DNA from: Actinoalloteichus hoggarensis
GTDB taxonomy: Bacteria > Actinomycetota > Actinomycetes > Mycobacteriales > Pseudonocardiaceae
DNA: 64,000 bases
NCBI RefSeq assembly: GCF_002234535.1
Contig: NZ_CP022521.1
Location: forward strand, 4,154,001-4,218,000
Direction: 5' to 3'
Shown: positions 53,691 through 61,568 of the stretch, piece after piece
Numbering within the stretch: the first letter of the stretch is position 1
Layout: each line of letters starts with the position of its first letter
The notes under the pieces: generated by a model
What the model was told of the DNA's origin: nothing
The model's input: only the letters and a program-made list of their open reading frames with translations
Databases searched by the model: none
Made by a program: the position numbers and the translations under genes

Positions 53691-55085
53691 ATGTCTCCAT
53701 CCCCCACCGGCCCGAGAACCTCCGCCGTCGGGCGCAAGATCGCCATCGCCGCCGCCGCCATCGGCGTGATCTACGGCTACGACATCGGCAACATCGCCGG
53801 GGCGCTGCTGTTCATCGGCGAGGAGATGGACCTGTCCACGGCGGAGCTGAGCAGCATCACCACCGTGCTCGTGGCCGGGAACATCGTCGGCGCGCTGGTC
53901 GCGGGCAAACTGGCCACCGCCATCGGCCGGAAGAAGTCGATGGTGATCGTCGCGATCGGCTACGCGGTGTTCGCGGCCGCGTCCGGTCTGGTGTCCGACG
54001 TGGTCAGTCTCGACATCGTGCGGTTCTTCCTCGGCGTCACCATCGGACTCTCCCTCGTGGTCGCCCCGGTGTTCGTGGCCGAGTCGGCGCCCGCGGCGAT
54101 CCGAGGCGCGCTGGTGGTCGGCTATCAGGTCGCCACGGTCACGGGCATCCTGCTCGGCTATCTCGTCGACTGGTCGCTGGCGGACTCGGGCAACTGGCGG
54201 CTGATGCTCGCGATGTCGGCGCTTCCCTCGGTCCTGGTGCTGTTGCTGCTGCTACGGCTGCCCGACACCGCGCGCTGGTATCTGATGAAGGGGCGACGCG
54301 AGGAGGCCAGGGCCACGCTCGCTCTCACCGACCCCACCGTCGACGTCGACCGAGAACTCGCCGAGATCGACGCCGACATCGCCGCGGAGCGGGGCGGCGT
54401 CATCCGGGAGATGTTCCGCAAGCCGTACTCGACGGCCACTGCCTTCGTGCTCGTCCTCGGCTTCCTGGTGCAGATCACCGGCATCAACGCGATCACCTAC
54501 TACAGCCCGATGATCTTCGCGGACATGGGCTTCACCGGCTACGGCGCCCTCCTGGGGCTGCCCTCGGTGGTGCAGCTGGCCGCGCTGGTCGCCACGGTGT
54601 GCGCGCTGTTCGCCGTCGACCGGATGGGCAGACGCCCGATCCTGCTCGGCGGAATCGGCGCGATGGTCGCCTCCTGCGTGCTGATGATGGCCGTCTTCGC
54701 CACCGGCTCGCTGACCGAGGGCGGCTCGATCTGGGGCTTCGTCGGCATCCTCGTCTTCACCGCCGCGTTCAACTTCGGCTTCGGCTCGCTGGTCTGGGTC
54801 TATGCCTCGGAGAGCTTCCCCGCCAGGCTGCGAGCACAGGGCGCCTCGCTCATGCTCACCGCGGACCTCGTCGCGAACATGATCGTCGCGCAGTTCTTCC
54901 TGCCGCTGATGGACGGAATCGGCGGCACGGGAACGTTCGGCATCTTCCTCGCCTTGTCCGCCTTCGCCTTCGTGTTCGTGCTCCGGCTCGCACCGGAGAC
55001 CAAGGGGCGGCCGCTGGAGAGCATCCGGCACTACTGGGAGAACGGCGCGCAATGGACGAAGAAGGAGCCCCATGGACCTGCATAG
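53691..55085 (+). CDS. MFS sugar porter
   Basis: 464 residues with 12 membrane segments. Signature stretches: IYGYDIGNIAGALLFIGEEM, GKLATAIGRKKSMVIVA, VFVAESAPAAIRGALVVGYQ, QITGINAITYYSPMIF, VDRMGRRPILLGG and FPARLRAQGASL; the tail has APETKGRPLESI. These are the GLUT/XylE sugar porter motifs, so proton-coupled import of a monosaccharide is expected, here probably N-acetylgalactosamine or N-acetylglucosamine released by the GH20 enzyme. ATG at 53691 follows GAGGAGAGAGTGCC. Its end overlaps the hexosaminidase start by 14 bases. Confidence 0.92.
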   Translation: MSPSPTGPRTSAVGRKIAIAAAAIGVIYGYDIGNIAGALLFIGEEMDLSTAELSSITTVLVAGNIVGALVAGKLATAIGRKKSMVIVAIGYAVFAAASGLVSDVVSLDIVRFFLGVTIGLSLVVAPVFVAESAPAAIRGALVVGYQVATVTGILLGYLVDWSLADSGNWRLMLAMSALPSVLVLLLLLRLPDTARWYLMKGRREEARATLALTDPTVDVDRELAEIDADIAAERGGVIREMFRKPYSTATAFVLVLGFLVQITGINAITYYSPMIFADMGFTGYGALLGLPSVVQLAALVATVCALFAVDRMGRRPILLGGIGAMVASCVLMMAVFATGSLTEGGSIWGFVGILVFTAAFNFGFGSLVWVYASESFPARLRAQGASLMLTADLVANMIVAQFFLPLMDGIGGTGTFGIFLALSAFAFVFVLRLAPETKGRPLESIRHYWENGAQWTKKEPHGPA

Positions 55086-57033
55086 ATCGATTGCCGTCGT
55101 GCTGGCGGCCAGTCTGCTCCCGCTCGGGCTCGACGCCCCGTCGGCCTCGGCCGACGGCGGTTCCACTCAGGACACGGCGGTGAACGCCGCGCCGCTGACC
55201 GTCCCGGCGATCCAGCAGTGGACGGGCGGCCAGGGCAGCCTGGAACTCACGGACGAGTCCGCCATCGTCGTCGAGAGCCCCGAGCTGCGCGCACTCGGCG
55301 ACCAGCTCGCGGAGGAGCTGGCCGCCGACGGGCTGCCGTCGATGCCGGTGATCGAAGGCCGGGCGGCGGCGGGCGACATCGGACTACACCTGGAACCGGG
55401 CTGGGGAATCCAGGACGACTCGTATCGGATGGAGATCAGCGAGCGAGTCTGGATCTCGGCGGGAGCCGAGGCGGGGGTCTTCTACGGGACGCGCACCCTG
55501 TTGCAGGCCCTGCGCAGCGCACCGGAGTTCGGCACGCTGCCTCAGGGCCGGGCCCTGGACTGGCCGCTCGTCCACGGGCAGCGCGGCCAGATGCTCGACA
55601 TCCGCAAGTTCTTCTCGCTGTCCTACCTGAAGCAGCAGATCCGCCAGATGGCCTGGTACAAGCTCAACACCTTCCACCTGCACCTGACCGACTGGAACGC
55701 CTTCCGCATCGAGAGCAGGCGATTCCCCGGCCTGGCGTCCCCGCAGTCCTACAGCCAGGCCGAGCTCCGGGAACTACAGGACTACGCGGCCCGGTATCAC
55801 GTCACGATCATCCCGGAGATCGACATGCCGGGGCACGCCTCGCACATCGGCACCTACCGACCCGACGTCGCCTTCGCCTGCGAGTCGATGTCCTACCCGT
55901 CGAACATGCCCTGGGAGGGCTCGGGCACCGGCAACTGGACCATGGACGTCACCAAGCCCGAGACCATCCAGTTCGCCACCGAGCTGCTGGAGGAGATGCT
56001 GCCGTTGTTCGACGCGCCGATCTTCCACATCGGCGGCGACGAGATCCCCGACGTGTCCGATCAGCTGCAGTGCCCCGAGCTGGTCGCCTACCAGCAGGAA
56101 CGGGGCTACGAGTACACGGCCGACGTGTTCGTGGAGTTCATCGACACGCTGAACGACGTGATCACCAGCCACGGCAAGACCACCGAGGTGTGGCAGTGGT
56201 GGGACTTCAACCGGGAGACGAGCATCGATCCCTCCCGAGACGTCATCGTGGACGAATGGCTCAACGCTCCCGATGGTCGGGTGGCACAGGGCTATCCCAC
56301 GATCGGCACCGAGGAGGCGGACCTGTACGTCAGCCCGGGCTTCGGCACCCGGCCCGGCCAGTACGCCTACTTCGATCCCCGCGAGGTCTACCACTACGAG
56401 TTCAAGAACGACCCCGGATTCCTCGGCTACAAGCTCTCGCGCTGGGCCGACCGCGCCCACGAGGAGTCCGAGAGCTGGTTCGACTTCTACGCGCGGCGCC
56501 CCCTGGCGACGCTGGCCGACCGGACCTGGGGGGCGCCGGGCGACGACGTCGTGTCGTTCCTGGACCGATACGACCAGGTCGGCGACGCCGATCCCGACGC
56601 GGTGGGCTTCGGCGAGAACACCGGGATGCACAGTCACGTCGGCTGGCGGGCGGTGCAGGGCCGCAACAGCGGGCAGCGGGCCGTGGACGGCGACCCGTAC
56701 ACCGGCTGGGAGGCGTTCCCGGAGAGCGAACCGCTGCTGGAGATCGACCTGGGCCGAGAACTGGACGTGGCGGGCATCCGCTATCTGCCGCCGCCGAAGG
56801 GCGAGGGCTACCCGGTGCGGGACTACCGACTGCTGGCCTCGGACGACGGCACGACCTGGCGGTCGGTGGCCAGGGGGCGCTTCGAGAACACCGCGATGGA
56901 GACCGTGGTGCGCTTCGATCCGGTCACGACGCGGTATCTGGGTCTGGAGGTCCTGAGCGGGCACGGGCCGGTGCCCTCGGCGAAGTCGGCGGTCAACGAG
57001 CTGGACGTGCTCCGAGTCCGGCCGACGCCCTGA
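55072..57033 (+). CDS. Secreted GH20 beta-N-acetylhexosaminidase with C-terminal F5/8-type (CBM32-like) domain
   Basis: 653 residues. Signal peptide MDLHRSIAVVLAASLLPLGL ending near SASADG. A GH20b-like N-domain follows, then the GH20 barrel with RGQMLDIRKFFSLSYLKQQI, LHLTDWNAFRIES, IPEIDMPGHASHI and the catalytic Asp-Glu pair in HIGGDEIPDVSD. From about 520 a discoidin-like domain (MHSHVGWRAVQGRNSGQRAV, YTGWEAFPESEPLLEIDLGR, VNELDVLRV). It releases N-acetylhexosamine from glycans outside the cell. It is coupled to the MFS gene by a 14-base overlap, which links release and uptake of the sugar. Confidence 0.93.
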   Translation: MDLHRSIAVVLAASLLPLGLDAPSASADGGSTQDTAVNAAPLTVPAIQQWTGGQGSLELTDESAIVVESPELRALGDQLAEELAADGLPSMPVIEGRAAAGDIGLHLEPGWGIQDDSYRMEISERVWISAGAEAGVFYGTRTLLQALRSAPEFGTLPQGRALDWPLVHGQRGQMLDIRKFFSLSYLKQQIRQMAWYKLNTFHLHLTDWNAFRIESRRFPGLASPQSYSQAELRELQDYAARYHVTIIPEIDMPGHASHIGTYRPDVAFACESMSYPSNMPWEGSGTGNWTMDVTKPETIQFATELLEEMLPLFDAPIFHIGGDEIPDVSDQLQCPELVAYQQERGYEYTADVFVEFIDTLNDVITSHGKTTEVWQWWDFNRETSIDPSRDVIVDEWLNAPDGRVAQGYPTIGTEEADLYVSPGFGTRPGQYAYFDPREVYHYEFKNDPGFLGYKLSRWADRAHEESESWFDFYARRPLATLADRTWGAPGDDVVSFLDRYDQVGDADPDAVGFGENTGMHSHVGWRAVQGRNSGQRAVDGDPYTGWEAFPESEPLLEIDLGRELDVAGIRYLPPPKGEGYPVRDYRLLASDDGTTWRSVARGRFENTAMETVVRFDPVTTRYLGLEVLSGHGPVPSAKSAVNELDVLRVRPTP

Positions 57034-57360
57034 GTTCGGCGGCGCGACGCGCCGCACACCTCGGCTCACCTCGGCGCCCCGAGGGGACGGACCTCCTCGT
57101 CTCCTCGGGGCTGCCGCGTCCTCGGCCGGGGACGGCGACGGGGTGAGGCGGTGCGCTCCGATGACTGCTGACGGCTGTCGGGTCCGGCGCCTGCCGCCGC
57201 GCGGTCCGCCGCCGTCGGGGCGGACCTGGCCCGGCGCAAGCGGTCGACCGGCTGACGCGGCCTCGCCTCACGACCGACTCTTCACATCCACAACCGCGCG
57301 TCCGCAGCCTCGTGTGGCGGACGGGCGTTCCCCTCGCCTCCGGACGATCCGGCGCCGCCG
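57034..57360. other. Intergenic region with terminator
   Basis: Spacer between convergent genes; contains only the hairpin at 57076-57111. Confidence 0.4.
57076..57111 (+). terminator. Terminator of the MFS-GH20 operon
   Basis: GCCCCGAGG (57076-57084) pairs with CCTCGGGGC (57103-57111), starting about 43 bases after the GH20 stop. Confidence 0.6.
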
Positions 57361-58530
57361 TCAGGGCGCGTCCTGCGCCTCGGCGAGCCAGCGCGTCCAC
57401 GTCGGGATCTCGGTGAGGGAGACGTGCAGGTCGGCGAGGAGTTCCAGTGCGTGATCGTGGGCGGCGGCGCGTTCGAGCGGCGTGACCGGGCGGTGACCGA
57501 GCGCGCGGAAGAGCATCCACGCCGCCCCGCCGAGCTGAGTACGCAGCAGTCCGGCGAAGGCGTCCGTGGTCGGGGCGATGCGCCGGCCGCTCCGCGCGGT
57601 GTACGCCCGCAGCACGCGCCCGAAGACGTGGCGATCCCCGGCGGCGGCCCGAGACGCGGCAGGCGGGTTCGCCGGGGGCAGGCCCGGCGGACGCCCGCCG
57701 CCGGTCGCCGGGCCGGGCGCCGTCGCGGTCGGGGACGCCGAGGACGACGGGGACACGGCAGCGGCGGCCGGGCTCGCGGCGGCCCGACCGAAGGCGGAGG
57801 CGGCCCGGACCGCCTCCCATTCGGCGACGTCCGGCCCCGCGCCGTCCCAGTCCACCAGGATCGGCGCGGTCCGGGTCAGCAGAACGTTGTCGGGTTTGAC
57901 GTCGCGGTGGGTGCGGACCGGGGTGAGCCCCCTACCCGGTCCCGTCAGGGCGGCGGTCACGATCTCGACGGCCCGCTCGACGTCGGGCAGTCGAGTCCGC
58001 ACGGAGCCGAGGAAGCCCGGTGCGACGTCGGGAGCGGCGCCGTCGAGCCACGCAGCCCACTCGCCGACCGAGTGGACCGTCTGCGGGGGCACCGCGTCGA
58101 CGGGGACGTCCGGCGACAGCGAGTGGAGGTCCGCCAGCGTCCACCCCACCCAGTCGGCCAGGTCGGGGGTGATGTCGGCGGCGGTGGGCGCGCGACCCGA
58201 ACACCATTCGTGGACGAGGAAGCTGGCCGGGCCGCCGTCGATGGTCAGGTCGGCGAGCAGCGGTGCGACGGGATCACGCGGTGGAACCGGCCGCGGCATC
58301 GAGATGCCCCGCCGGACGGCGGCCAGCTCGATCTCGGCGGCGATCGTGTGGTCGGCCAGCCACCACGACTCACGAGAGCGGTTCAGTCGTTTGACGATCC
58401 AGTCGCCCTCCGACGTTCGGAGCCGCCACGATCGGTGCGACCGGCCGCCGTGGACGGACTCCCACTCGTCGAGCACGGTGCCCAGGCCGAACGCCGCCGC
58501 GACGGCGGCGGCGGACCGGTCTTCGACCAT
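57361..58530 (-). CDS. Aminoglycoside phosphotransferase-fold kinase (APH)
   Basis: 389 residues. N-lobe with SHRSWRLRTSEGDWIVKRLN (the ATP-binding Lys), then TPVRTHRDVKPDNVLLT as the catalytic loop with Asp and Asn, and PILVDWDGAGPDVAEWEAV carrying the metal-binding Asp. A Pro/Ala/Ser-rich insert of about 45 residues (roughly residues 250-300) separates the C-lobe parts. APH-fold enzymes phosphorylate small molecules such as choline, antibiotics or sugars. The insert and lack of a close family member make the substrate open. ATG at 58530. Confidence 0.85.
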   Translation of the reverse strand: MVEDRSAAAVAAAFGLGTVLDEWESVHGGRSHRSWRLRTSEGDWIVKRLNRSRESWWLADHTIAAEIELAAVRRGISMPRPVPPRDPVAPLLADLTIDGGPASFLVHEWCSGRAPTAADITPDLADWVGWTLADLHSLSPDVPVDAVPPQTVHSVGEWAAWLDGAAPDVAPGFLGSVRTRLPDVERAVEIVTAALTGPGRGLTPVRTHRDVKPDNVLLTRTAPILVDWDGAGPDVAEWEAVRAASAFGRAAASPAAAAVSPSSSASPTATAPGPATGGGRPPGLPPANPPAASRAAAGDRHVFGRVLRAYTARSGRRIAPTTDAFAGLLRTQLGGAAWMLFRALGHRPVTPLERAAAHDHALELLADLHVSLTEIPTWTRWLAEAQDAP

Positions 58531-58960
58531 CCGTCGACGCTATCCTGTCGCGTCGCGGGACCGCCACGGCCGGCTCGGGAGTGACGCATCGTCTGCGACG
58601 TTCCGTAGCGCATCAACTTCGTTCGAGACTGAAGCAACAGTGATAGTGGACTTGACCGCGGAGGCGCCACCGTTCCTCGACGGACGTTCCCAACGGATGA
58701 TCGCGGGCGGTCGGGCGGGGCCGTCGACGAGGACCGGCGCGCAGCACACTCGACGCGACGGGGTTCGACCGCCACCGGCCCGGCTCCTCAGCGACGAACT
58801 AGCCTTCTCGCTCACCACCGACGCGACCCGCCGCCGTTCGGCTCGCGCCCCCTCCCCGAGCCGATACGGGCTGGGCGGTCGAAGGGTCGGGCCGCGAACG
58901 CCCGTCTCGTCGTCGTCTCGGCTCCCTGTCGAGACGACGACCGAGGACCGAGGAGCAGCC
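58531..58960. other. Intergenic region, no gene recognised
   Basis: Divergent spacer between kinase and DUF4132 genes. GATAGT at 58642-58647 may be a -10 for the rightward gene; no -35 was recognised. Confidence 0.4.
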
Positions 58961-61342
58961 ATGGCCGAGACGAGACCCGCCGAACGGTCCGATGAGGACG
59001 AACTCGTCATCCCGACGTCATGGCATGCGGGGATCATGCCCCGCCGTGGCGGCGTGCATGCCGCCGTGGCACTCGACGTCGAGGCGTCGGATCAGGTCCG
59101 CTGGATACTCTCGACGACGGCCCCGCGGGTCCAGGCGGCACTCGACGATCCACGCAGCCCAGCCCCGCTCGCCGCCGCCGCCCGCGCGGCGCTGGCGGGC
59201 AGCCCCACACCCGCGGGCGTCGCGATCCTCGCCGCCCTGACGAGCAGGGTGCCCGTCCAGGGGACGGCCTGCGCGCACGCCGAGTTCGCCGACGCCTGGA
59301 CCCACGAGCACGGCATCGTGTTCGCCGCCGAGGCCGCCTGTCTGCTGGCCTGCGTCACCGTCGTGGGCGGCAGCGGCGACCGGCCGCCGCATCTCGGCTC
59401 GCGGCCCGACGGCGACTTCCCGGCGGACGGCGCGCTGGAGGTTCTGCCGATCCTGGCGCGGATGCGTGCCCTGATGGCGGTCGCCACGCGGGAGGATCAC
59501 GAGCGGGTCGTCGCGACGCTGGCCGCACACCGGATCGACGAGGCGGCTCGTGTCCCCGCCTCGTTTCTGGTGCCGAGTCGCACGGACTGGGTCGACGCGG
59601 ACTGCGCCGCGAGCGCGCCGTCATGGTGGCCGCTGCTGATCCGCTCGGTCTCGACGCTCGACCAGCTGACCACGCTGGCCGACCACGTCGGTCCCGCGAC
59701 GCTGCTGCGCGACGAGCGGGCGCTGCGCACCGTCGTCTCCGCCGTCGGGGCCGCGTCGGCTCCGGTGCTCGCGGCGGCGCTCGACGACACGGCGACGGAC
59801 GTCGAGTCGCACCGGCGGATCGTCGAGGCCATGGCGCTGCTGCCCTCCGATACGGCCTTCGACCTGCTGGCCGCGCGCGCGGGCGACCGTCGAGCCTGGC
59901 CTGCGCTGTCGGAGATGATGCGGCGGTTCCCGGTCCGGGCGCTACGCAGGCTCGCCGCCGCGGCGACGGACGACGAGGCGGGATCGATCGGGGCGGGATC
60001 GGACGGGGCGGACGAGCTGCTTCGCCGCCATGTCGTGACGGCGGCCTCGGTCGTCGAGCGCGTCTCGGCGGAACTGCCCGCCGCGAGCCGAGCGCGGGTG
60101 ACGGCGGCCCGTGCGGCCGTCGCCGAGGCGAACGAGGCGCGACGCACGGTCGCGCCCGCCTCGGCGCTGCCCGCCCTGCTCGTCGAACCGCCGTGGCGGC
60201 GACCACGCGATCCCGCCACGACGGACGTGTCGGCCGACCCGACCCCCATGGCGCTCGACGTCCACTGGGCGGACGGTGAACGGCAGGAGTGGGCGGCGGC
60301 TCCCCTGCCCGTCGGCGAACGACGGTGGGGGCAGGCCACCGACTGGGCGCGGGAGGTCCATGCGCTGCGGTCGCGACGATTCGATCCCGCGCAGGAGGCC
60401 GCGTTCTTCGCCCAGGCGCCGCGCGAACTGGTCGCCTCGACGCTGGCACGCTGGCGGTTTCGACGGCGGATCTCGGCAGGGACCTTACGCCTGCTCGTCG
60501 CCAGGTTCGGGCGAGCAGTGAGCGGGCAGGTGCTCGGCCAGGCACGACGACAACCGGATTTCGAGTCGGGGCTGCTCCTCCAGCCGTTCGTCGGCACTCC
60601 GGTGGCGGAACTGATGGCGGACTGGCTGTCCCGCACGGCGATGCGTCCCCACGCCGTGACGTGGCTGGATCGGCACGGCATCACCGCCGTCCGGGCTTTG
60701 CTGCCCGCCGTGTTCGGGCAGGCGGGCGCGAGACGATCCCAGGCCGAGCGGGCGCTGCGAGTCGCCGCCGCCGGGCGGGTCGAGGAGGTCGTGGCGATGA
60801 CCGAGGACGAGTGCGGCGGGCAGGCCGCCGTCGCGGTGCGCGCGCTCCTGGAGATCGGTCCGGCGGACGAGCTGCCCGACCGGGTGCCCGATCCGTCGCC
60901 CGGCTGGCTGCATCGGGGGCTGCTGCCGCCGATCCGTCTACGGGGGCGAACGGACGTCCTGCCCGCCTCGGCGGTCGAGCACGTGCTGACCATGCTCGCG
61001 ATGTGCCGGTTCGGCCAGACCTACGCAGGCGTCGAGGCGATCCGCGACGCCTGTGACCCGCGGTCGCTCGCGGACTTCGGCTGGGCGCTCCTACTGGAGT
61101 GGCAGCGCTGCGCGCGTCCGCCCGTCGGCGACTGGGTGCTGCCGGCGCTGGCGGCGATCGGCGACGACGAGACGGTGCGGCGCCTCGTCCCGCTGATCCG
61201 CGCGTGGCCGGACGAGGGACACCGGCGGCGCGCGGTGCACGGCCTCACCGTGCTGGCGGGCATCGGCACCGACCTGGCGTTGATGTACCTGCACGTGCTC
61301 GCGGAGCGGCTGCGCTTCCCGGAGCCGCGCCCCGGTGTCTGA
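58961..61342 (+). CDS. DUF4132-type protein, lacking the C-terminal domain
   Basis: 793 residues from ATG at 58961 (GAGGAG five bases before). It reads as a long helical repeat-like protein: AFADAWTHEHGIVFAAEAACLLA-type segment near 100-125, LVPSRTDWVDADCA, LPALLVEPPWRRPR around 400, DVHWADGERQEWA, VTWLDRHGITAVRALLPAVFGQAG and IGDDETVRRLVPLIRAWP then LAGIGTDLALMYLHVL. These are the N-terminal helical segments of DUF4132 proteins (MolR/YehI relatives). It stops at this point, where the family continues into the DUF4132 domain. The function of the family is unknown. It is followed by a paralogue. Confidence 0.8.
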   Translation: MAETRPAERSDEDELVIPTSWHAGIMPRRGGVHAAVALDVEASDQVRWILSTTAPRVQAALDDPRSPAPLAAAARAALAGSPTPAGVAILAALTSRVPVQGTACAHAEFADAWTHEHGIVFAAEAACLLACVTVVGGSGDRPPHLGSRPDGDFPADGALEVLPILARMRALMAVATREDHERVVATLAAHRIDEAARVPASFLVPSRTDWVDADCAASAPSWWPLLIRSVSTLDQLTTLADHVGPATLLRDERALRTVVSAVGAASAPVLAAALDDTATDVESHRRIVEAMALLPSDTAFDLLAARAGDRRAWPALSEMMRRFPVRALRRLAAAATDDEAGSIGAGSDGADELLRRHVVTAASVVERVSAELPAASRARVTAARAAVAEANEARRTVAPASALPALLVEPPWRRPRDPATTDVSADPTPMALDVHWADGERQEWAAAPLPVGERRWGQATDWAREVHALRSRRFDPAQEAAFFAQAPRELVASTLARWRFRRRISAGTLRLLVARFGRAVSGQVLGQARRQPDFESGLLLQPFVGTPVAELMADWLSRTAMRPHAVTWLDRHGITAVRALLPAVFGQAGARRSQAERALRVAAAGRVEEVVAMTEDECGGQAAVAVRALLEIGPADELPDRVPDPSPGWLHRGLLPPIRLRGRTDVLPASAVEHVLTMLAMCRFGQTYAGVEAIRDACDPRSLADFGWALLLEWQRCARPPVGDWVLPALAAIGDDETVRRLVPLIRAWPDEGHRRRAVHGLTVLAGIGTDLALMYLHVLAERLRFPEPRPGV

Positions 61343-61568
61343 CGCACGGCGCCCCGGGACGACGACTCGACCGTCACCCGATCGTGTCGGATCGCTCCTC
61401 TAGTCTTCCCGGCGGCCGACGATCTCCGCCTGACACGGGCGACCGCCGTCGCGCGCATCGCCCGAGAACAGGCTCCGACCATGCCGTTCGGCGAAACCTC
61501 GGCATGCGGAGACCCGGCGGGGCGTCTGGCGGAGCGGGGCCCCTGTTCAGACGTCCCAAGGAGCGGCA

